Origin: an uncultured Bacteroidales bacterium | GTDB taxonomy: Bacteria > Bacteroidota > Bacteroidia > Bacteroidales > UBA932 | Reading direction: 5' to 3' | Assembly (NCBI GenBank): GCA_946538425.1 | Contig: CAMNGM010000008.1 | Span: 1 to 36,025, forward strand | Length of the DNA: 36,025 nt | In this document: positions 31,005 through 36,025 of the stretch, in pieces | How the letters are laid out: every line of letters starts with the position of its first letter | How positions within the stretch are numbered: position 1 is the stretch's first letter | Position numbers and translations under genes: made by a program | The notes under the pieces: generated by a model | What the model was told of the DNA's origin: nothing | The model's input: only the letters and a program-made list of their open reading frames with translations | The model's database searches: none

Positions 31005-31492
31005 ATGTTTCTATTCTCTTTGATCCACTGTCGGTTCCACGGCAGGTGCCGGTAGATGAACAGGATATACCGGCGCACAGGGCGCAGCCACTGCCAAAAA
31101 TGTACCAGCCGCAGCTGCCCGGGAGCATACGGGTCCACGGGGCGCTTCCCGCCGCGGAGAATCTTCACCGCCTTGGCGAGAACCTGGTCCCGGCGCACGT
31201 GCTCGTGGTTTTTCGGGACTCCGTCGCCCATGATGTCCACCGCGTCCCCGTCGATGGAAAGGATGCGGTGCATCACGTACCGGCCGCCCTCGCGGGGCCC
31301 TACGCGGAACAGGACGATGTCATCGGCCTTCAGGTCCGCGCCGGCCTTCTCCAGGACGACGAGGTCCTTGCCGCCGCGGATGAACGGGAGCATGCTGTAG
31401 CCCTTGACGGGAATGGTCACCCGCTTTCCCTGTTCCAGCACCCGCAGGACGTCGGCAAAGAACGTTTCGTTGTCGATGATCATCTTTTCCAT
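31001..31492 (-). CDS. S24/S26-family Ser/His peptidase without membrane anchor
   Basis: The 163-residue protein shows the signal-peptidase-like core: nucleophile Ser33 in PVKGYSMLPFI, the strand DDIVLFRVG, then RYVMHRILSIDGD, where His75 takes the place of the catalytic Lys found in bacterial signal peptidase I and LexA. A Ser/His pair is typical of the ER-type/SipW branch of S26. GDGVPKNHEHV follows in the expected place. There is no N-terminal transmembrane segment, so it is not an ordinary signal peptidase; only a mildly hydrophobic C-terminal stretch (RRYILFIYRHLPW) is seen. As first gene of the PqqD/nucleotidyltransferase/ABC unit it may cleave a leader peptide. Its ATG is 8 nt after a TAnnTTTG box. 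Confidence 0.82.
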   Translation of the reverse strand: MEKMIIDNETFFADVLRVLEQGKRVTIPVKGYSMLPFIRGGKDLVVLEKAGADLKADDIVLFRVGPREGGRYVMHRILSIDGDAVDIMGDGVPKNHEHVRRDQVLAKAVKILRGGKRPVDPYAPGQLRLVHFWQWLRPVRRYILFIYRHLPWNRQWIKENRNI

Positions 31493-31500
31493 ACGAGGGA

Positions 31501-31508
31501 CAAAGTTA
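31501..31508 (-). promoter_or_regulatory. -7 box of the peptidase-PqqD-NTase-ABC operon
   Basis: The minus strand reads TAACTTTG (TAnnTTTG), 8 nt before the ATG at 31492. It predicts transcription starting at or within a base or two of the start codon. It faces away from the recG box only 12 bp away. Confidence 0.7.
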
Positions 31509-31520
31509 CGAAAGATTTAT

Positions 31521-31528
31521 TATTTTTG
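31521..31528 (+). promoter_or_regulatory. -7 box of the recG promoter
   Basis: TATTTTTG matches TAnnTTTG and ends 4 nt before the ATG at 31533. The divergent promoters share a 40-bp AT-rich gap between two start codons. Confidence 0.7.
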
Positions 31529-31532
31529 CATT

Positions 31533-33668
31533 ATGAGCAAGGCGATGGAAACGGACATCCAGTACCTTCCGGGGGTGGGCCCGCGGCGGGCGGCGCTCCT
31601 GCGGAGCGAACTGGCGGTGGCGACGGTGGGAGACCTCGTGCGCCTGTATCCTTTCCGCTACATCGACCGCAGCACCGTCCAGAAGATCGCTGACATCCAC
31701 CCGGACCAGTCCTACGTACAGATCGTCGGCACCGTCCTGAAGGTCCGCCTGCTCGCCAAGAACGGCGCCGAACTCCCGGCCGACAAGCTCAAGTACAACC
31801 TGGTCAACCGCCTCTCGGCGATCATCGGCGACGACAGCGGCGAGATGGAAGTCGTCTTCTTCAAGGGGGTCAAGTACATGCATTCCCGGCTCATCCCGGG
31901 GCACACCTTCCTTTTCTTCGGCAAGCCGCAGGCCTTCAACGGCCGCGTCAATATGGTCCATCCCGAATTCGACGCCCCGGACAACGCGCAGGCCGGCGTC
32001 CTGACGGGCGTGTACACGTCGACGGAGAAACTCAAGAACGGCGGCATCACGGGCAAGCTGATGTGCAAGCTCGTCGCGTCGGCCCTGGACCTCGTCCTTC
32101 CCACCCTGGAGGAGACGCTTCCGGACTACATCCTCAAGGAGAAGGGCCTCGTCCCCCTGAGCTTCGCCCTCCGGCAGATCCACTTCCCCGTGGACCAGAA
32201 CGCCCTGGCGAAGGCCACCTACCGGCTCAAGTTCGAGGAGCTGTTCTACCTGCAGCTCTCGCTCCTGAAGCAGAAATACATCCGCAGCCGGAACGCCGTA
32301 GGCCTGCCGATGCCCCGGGTGGGCGATGCGTTCAACCGCTGCTACCGGGCCCTTCCCTATGACCTGACCGGCGCCCAGAAGCGCGTCATCAAGGAAATCC
32401 GCGAGGACCTCAAGGGCGGCCGCCAGATGAACCGCCTGCTGCAGGGAGACGTGGGCAGCGGCAAGACGATGGTGGCCGTGCTTTCGTCCCTCATCGCCGT
32501 GGCGAATGGCTACCAGGCCTGCCTGATGGCGCCGACGGAAGTCCTTGCGAACCAGCACTTCGCCAACATATCCAAGTACCTCGCCCCGACCGGGGTGAAG
32601 GCCGCCCTCCTCACCGGCTCCACCGGGGTGGCGGCCCGGCGCGAGATCCACGCGGGGCTCCAGGACGGCAGCATCGGCCTGATCGTGGGCACCCACGCCC
32701 TCATCGAGGACACGGTCGTGTTCAAGGCCCTCGGGCTCGCGATCGTGGACGAGCAGCACCGCTTCGGGGTGGACCAGCGCGCGAAACTCTGGGCCAAGGG
32801 CGCCGGCGGCGTGGCGCCGCACGTGCTCGTGATGACGGCGACGCCCATCCCCCGCACCCTGGCGATGACCCTGTACGGCGACTTGGACGTCTCCGTCATC
32901 GACGAGATGCCCCCGGGCCGGAAGCCCGTCCAGACGCTCTGCGTGGGCGAGAACAAGCGGGTCGCGATGTACAATTTCATCCGCGACGAGATCGCCCGGG
33001 GGCGCCAGGCCTTCATCGTCTATCCGCTCATCTTCGAGAGCGAGAAACTCGACTACAAGAACCTGGAGCTCGGCTACGAGGAAGTCGTCAAGCAGTTCCC
33101 GGAGCCCAAGTACCAGGTGGCGATCGTCCACGGCCGGCAGACGGCCGAGGAAAAGAAGTTCTTCATGGACGCCTTCGCGGCCGGCCGGGCGAACATCCTC
33201 GTGTCCACCACCGTCATCGAGGTGGGCGTGGACGTCCCCAATGCGTCCGTGATGGTCATCGAGAGCGCGGAACGCTTCGGCCTGAGCCAGCTGCACCAGC
33301 TGCGCGGCCGCGTGGGCCGGGGCGCCGAACGCTCCTACTGCATCCTGATGAAGGGGTACAAGGTGTCCAAGGAGTCCCAGAAGCGCCTGGACCTGATGTG
33401 CGCCACCGAGGACGGCTTCCAGATCGCGGAGGAGGATATGAAGATGCGCGGGCCCGGCGACCTCGAGGGCACGCAGCAGTCCGGCCTCCCGATCTCGCTG
33501 AACATCGCCTCCCTCGCCCGCGACGGGATCATCCTGTCCGACGCCCGCGGCTATGCCGCCCACATCCTGGACCTCGACCCTGCATTGGAAAAGCCCGGCA
33601 ACGCGGTTCTCGCGGCCGAGCTTCGGAAAGACAAGTATCAGCAGAAGGACTACTCGAAGATCTCCTAG
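31533..33668 (+). CDS. recG: ATP-dependent DNA helicase RecG
   Basis: RecG remodels stalled forks and branched DNA. The ORF track starts at 31404, inside the divergent gene. ATG 31533 (MSKAMETDIQYLPGVGPRRAALL) gives 711 residues, the normal length, and its ten residues before YLPGVGP match the usual Bacteroidota spacing. The N-terminal wedge domain (to about residue 250) has the OB-fold segment YVQIVGTVLKVR. Helicase motifs are LQGDVGSGKTMVA, APTEVLANQHF, the DEQHRFGV box, MTATPIPRTLAMT, ILVSTTVIEVGVDVPNA and QLRGRVGRG. The C-terminal MKMRGPGDLEGTQQSGLP is a RecG hallmark. The stop shares the CTAG tetranucleotide with the stop of the convergent peptidase gene. Confidence 0.97.
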   Translation: MSKAMETDIQYLPGVGPRRAALLRSELAVATVGDLVRLYPFRYIDRSTVQKIADIHPDQSYVQIVGTVLKVRLLAKNGAELPADKLKYNLVNRLSAIIGDDSGEMEVVFFKGVKYMHSRLIPGHTFLFFGKPQAFNGRVNMVHPEFDAPDNAQAGVLTGVYTSTEKLKNGGITGKLMCKLVASALDLVLPTLEETLPDYILKEKGLVPLSFALRQIHFPVDQNALAKATYRLKFEELFYLQLSLLKQKYIRSRNAVGLPMPRVGDAFNRCYRALPYDLTGAQKRVIKEIREDLKGGRQMNRLLQGDVGSGKTMVAVLSSLIAVANGYQACLMAPTEVLANQHFANISKYLAPTGVKAALLTGSTGVAARREIHAGLQDGSIGLIVGTHALIEDTVVFKALGLAIVDEQHRFGVDQRAKLWAKGAGGVAPHVLVMTATPIPRTLAMTLYGDLDVSVIDEMPPGRKPVQTLCVGENKRVAMYNFIRDEIARGRQAFIVYPLIFESEKLDYKNLELGYEEVVKQFPEPKYQVAIVHGRQTAEEKKFFMDAFAAGRANILVSTTVIEVGVDVPNASVMVIESAERFGLSQLHQLRGRVGRGAERSYCILMKGYKVSKESQKRLDLMCATEDGFQIAEEDMKMRGPGDLEGTQQSGLPISLNIASLARDGIILSDARGYAAHILDLDPALEKPGNAVLAAELRKDKYQQKDYSKIS

Positions 33669-35878
33669 TCCTTCATCCAGCGGTCCAGCCAGCCGAAATA
33701 CGTCCGGTGCCAGTAGAGGGCGTTCTGCGGCTGGAGAATCCAGTGGTTCTCCCCCGGGAACACGACCAGCTTCGAAGGGACGCCCATCATCTGGGCGGCG
33801 TTGAACGCGGCCATCCCCTCGTCGTACGGGACGCGGAAGTCGCTGCCGCCGTGGATGCACAGGATCGGCGTGTGCCAGTTCCGGACGAGCTTGTGCGGGG
33901 AGTTGGCGTAGTGGCGGACGGCCTTCGGGGCGTCGGACCAGGGCGATCCGGCCTGCTGGATGCCGCCGAAGGTGATGCCGTCGCCGGCAGGACCCACCTG
34001 GCCTTCCTCGTAGGCGTACTCGTGCGGGATGCCGCCGTTGTCCCAGTTCGGGAACCACATCTCCTCGGTGGTCATATACATATGCTCCTCGTTGAAAATG
34101 CCCGCGTGGGCGATGAAGCAATCGTACAGGTCGCCGTGGATACCGGCCAGATAATAAACACTGTAGCCTCCGTAGGAAGCGCCGCAGGCGGCGACTTTGT
34201 CCACATAGGGTTCATCCTTGATCATCTTCGCGGCGGCCAGATAGTCCTGCATGTTCAGGCCGATGTAGTCGCCCGAGATCTGCTCGCACCAGGGCTGGCC
34301 GAAGGCGGTCGTGCCGTGGCGGTTCGGAAGGACGACGACATAGCCCTGATGGGCCATCAGGCAGTAGTTCCAGCGGTAGGACCAGCCCTGCGAAAGCGTG
34401 CCCTGCGGGCCGCCCAGGCAGATCTCGATGGCCGGGTACACCTTCGTGGGGTCGAACTTGGGCGGGTACAGGACCCAGGTGAGCATCTGCCCGCCGTCGG
34501 CCGTGGGCACCATCCGGGCCTCGGTCTCGTGCTTGTCCAACTGGTCGAGCAGGTGGGCGTTCTCGAAGGTGAGCTGGTCGATGGAGTTGTCCTTCACCGC
34601 CACGAGCTCGGTCGGAAAGTCCATCGAGCAGTAGGTGGCGAGGAGGGTGCCGTCCTGCAGGATGGCGAACGGGGAGCCGAAGTCGAACCAGAGGTTCGGG
34701 GAGGTGATGCGGAAGAAAGCGGTCTCCGGATCGGCGATCACGTTGTAGATGGCCTGGACGCCCTCGACGAGGGCGTTGAAATACAAGGACTTGCCGTCAG
34801 CCGCCCACACGGGGCCGTCGGCGTTGTAGGCGAAGTCCGCCGTCAGGTCCACGATGTTCTCCACGGAAGGGTTGGCGGTCTGCCCCTCCCCTTCCGGCGC
34901 GTAGACGACGTCGGCCACCATCAGGCGCACCTTGTCGGCCTCGTAGCCGTCGCGGGCCATCGACAGCCAGGCGATCTTGCCGCCGTCGGGGCTCCACACG
35001 GGAACGGTGTCATAGCCGCCGCCCATCGGGATGACGGTGGTCTCGCCGGTCAGGATGCAGTAGATGTAGATTTCGGTGTCGGTGGAGAAGGCGTATTCCT
35101 TGCCCGTCTTCTTCTTGCAGGCGTAGGCGATGTAACGGCCGTCCGGGCTCCAGCAGAGGTTCTCGATTCCGCCGAAAGGCCCGTTCGGGAGCTGGTACAT
35201 CACGTCGGGACCGCCCAGGATGTCCAGTCCCTCCTTGACGATGCCGTTGACGAGCGGGGCGACGTAGGTGTGGTTGATGTCCTCCATCCAGTGGTCCCAA
35301 TGGCGGTACATCAAGTCCTCGGTCGCGTACGCATCGGCCTTGTCCAGGAGCGGGTCCGTGTCCACGGGACGCTCGACGGCGCTGTGCACCGTGCTCACGT
35401 ACATTATCTGGGAGGCGTCCGGGGAAAGGGAGAACTCGTCGACTCCCCGTTCGACGTCCGTCACCTGGACGCGTTTCCCCAGGCGGCCGGCCTGGAAGGG
35501 AGCCTTCCACACCTGCCCGCCCTGGAGGAAGAAGATCCACTCGCCGTCCGGGGACCAGCGGGCGTTCGAGATGCTCTTGCCGTCCATCGTGAGCTGCGTC
35601 GGTGCGCCGCCCCCGACCGGGACGACGAAAAGATTGCGGACGCTGCGGTTGTCGGCGATGGAGGTGTAGCTGACCCCGTAAAGGATGGTCTTCCCGTCCG
35701 GGGAAAGCTGCGGATCGGAGAGGCGTCCCAGGGACAGGAGGACTTCCGGAGTCATCCGGCCGTCCTCGATCTTCAGGTCAGCCGGACCGATGTAACCTTT
35801 CTGTGGTTTCATGGATTCTTCGTTGCACGCGAGGAGGGAAAAAGCCGCCACCGCGAGGGTTAACATTTTTGTTTTCAT
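33665..35878 (-). CDS. S9-family dipeptidyl peptidase, DPP5-like lipoprotein
   Basis: The ORF track begins at 35929. ATG 35878 (MKTKMLTLAVAAFSLLACNEE) starts a signal peptide with lipobox LLAC, giving 737 residues. The N-terminal two thirds form a beta-propeller with WD40-like/TolB-type repeats (LSPDGKTILYGV, WSPDGEWIFFL, WSPDGRYIAYA, WSPDGGKIAWL). The C-terminal alpha/beta-hydrolase domain (PF00326) has the nucleophile in CGASYGGYS, the Asp in CIHGGSDFRVPYDEG and the His in FPGENHWIL. The GGSDFRVP...GENHW pattern resembles Bacteroidota DPP5-type peptidases, which release dipeptides in the periplasm. It lies 7 bp downstream of a WYL-type gene and may be co-transcribed with it. Confidence 0.9.
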   Translation of the reverse strand: MKTKMLTLAVAAFSLLACNEESMKPQKGYIGPADLKIEDGRMTPEVLLSLGRLSDPQLSPDGKTILYGVSYTSIADNRSVRNLFVVPVGGGAPTQLTMDGKSISNARWSPDGEWIFFLQGGQVWKAPFQAGRLGKRVQVTDVERGVDEFSLSPDASQIMYVSTVHSAVERPVDTDPLLDKADAYATEDLMYRHWDHWMEDINHTYVAPLVNGIVKEGLDILGGPDVMYQLPNGPFGGIENLCWSPDGRYIAYACKKKTGKEYAFSTDTEIYIYCILTGETTVIPMGGGYDTVPVWSPDGGKIAWLSMARDGYEADKVRLMVADVVYAPEGEGQTANPSVENIVDLTADFAYNADGPVWAADGKSLYFNALVEGVQAIYNVIADPETAFFRITSPNLWFDFGSPFAILQDGTLLATYCSMDFPTELVAVKDNSIDQLTFENAHLLDQLDKHETEARMVPTADGGQMLTWVLYPPKFDPTKVYPAIEICLGGPQGTLSQGWSYRWNYCLMAHQGYVVVLPNRHGTTAFGQPWCEQISGDYIGLNMQDYLAAAKMIKDEPYVDKVAACGASYGGYSVYYLAGIHGDLYDCFIAHAGIFNEEHMYMTTEEMWFPNWDNGGIPHEYAYEEGQVGPAGDGITFGGIQQAGSPWSDAPKAVRHYANSPHKLVRNWHTPILCIHGGSDFRVPYDEGMAAFNAAQMMGVPSKLVVFPGENHWILQPQNALYWHRTYFGWLDRWMKD

Positions 35879-35885
35879 ATAAAAC

Positions 35886-36025
35886 TTATTTGTTTCTTTC
35901 GTACATTTCCAATGCGTTACGAAATTCATCGGCTACCTGGGTCCGCAAGGCTTCCGGTTCCAACACTTCTAGCCTGTTTCCGTGCTTGCAGAGTTCCATC
36001 ACCAGGTTCGGATTGGGAATCACCC
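35886..36025 (-). CDS. C-terminal end of a WYL-domain-like transcriptional regulator (partial)
   Basis: Not in the ORF track because its start lies beyond the right edge. The minus-strand frame encodes the last 45 or so residues: VIPNPNLVMELCKHGNRLEVLEPEALRTQV... then EFRNALEMYERNK and TAA. The pattern of a Leu/Met-Glu-Leu helix, a GNRLEVLEP strand and a final helix ALRTQVADEF matches the C-terminus of WYL-domain (YafY-like) regulators, which sense small ligands or nucleic acids. The remainder is outside the window, so the DNA-binding part cannot be checked. Confidence 0.65.
   Translation of the reverse strand, partial: VIPNPNLVMELCKHGNRLEVLEPEALRTQVADEFRNALEMYERNK

Noticed and set aside
31506-34121. 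871-residue minus-strand ORF opposite recG
   Set aside because: It is antisense to unmistakable RecG motifs and runs into the S9 peptidase gene in another frame. Its composition is typical of a shadow ORF.
33398-35863. 821-residue plus-strand ORF opposite the S9 peptidase
   Set aside because: Shadow frame; the minus strand has lipobox, propeller repeats and the full catalytic triad.
1-36025. tRNA, rRNA, insertion sequences, prophage genes or CRISPR arrays
   Set aside because: None was seen: no transposase or integrase motifs, no direct-repeat arrays with spacers and no recognisable tRNA arms in the short intergenic gaps.

Overview
The window looks like the chromosome of a GC-rich member of the Bacteroidales (Bacteroidota). 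Four things point there. Promoters are of the TTTG-N19/20-TAnnTTTG type. Ribosome-binding sites are not conspicuous. Lipoprotein signal peptides and families typical of the phylum recur (Wza/Wzc/PHP-phosphatase exporter, DPP5-like S9 peptidase, PF14907-type nucleotidyltransferase). The RfbB and RfbC sequences read like Bacteroides-type enzymes. I cannot name a genus. Packing is extreme: most neighbouring genes on one strand overlap by 4 bp (ATGA), and no stretch over 300 bp lacks a gene.

Positions 1-26371 are an O-antigen/capsule locus of Wzx/Wzy type. Read on the minus strand from a consensus promoter at 26397-26428, it runs: wza (outer-membrane export lipoprotein), wzc (tyrosine autokinase/co-polymerase with a Gly-Tyr repeat tail), a PHP-type tyrosine phosphatase, rfbD-rfbC-rfbB (dTDP-L-rhamnose), a UDP-galactopyranose-mutase-like flavoprotein, a GT-B protein, wzx, a GT2, wzy, a secreted beta-helix protein, a GT2-like protein and a GT4. 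A second consensus promoter (10404-10434) follows. Then come another GT4, a hexapeptide acyltransferase, a GT4, a second secreted beta-helix protein, a GT4, gmhA and a WecA-type initiating transferase. Two plus-strand genes, an acyltransferase-3 membrane protein and a WecG/TagA-type transferase, converge on wecA. rfbA has its own promoter and is coupled to a lactonase-family lipoprotein that runs off the left edge.

Positions 26462-27990 hold rnhA-pdxA on the plus strand. Positions 27992-31492 (minus) are a tight four-gene cassette: an S26-like Ser/His peptidase without a membrane anchor, a PqqD-like protein, a PF14907-type nucleotidyltransferase and an ABC exporter. This resembles the accessory part of a peptide-modification (RiPP) cluster but has no visible precursor or maturase, and it is the best candidate for an undescribed system. 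recG (plus) is divergent from it. A DPP5-like S9 peptidase (minus) lies beyond recG, and the last residues of a WYL-domain-like regulator reach the right edge.

The second main observation is a small dispersed palindromic repeat (GTCATTCC...GGAATGAC type). It appears inside coding sequence: in frame within rfbB (about 25 extra residues just before the catalytic Thr-Asp-Glu motif), in frame within the lactonase, and at the lactonase start codon. A third is that rnhA, recG and the S26-peptidase gene have a TAnnTTTG box only 4-8 nt before ATG, which suggests leaderless mRNAs.
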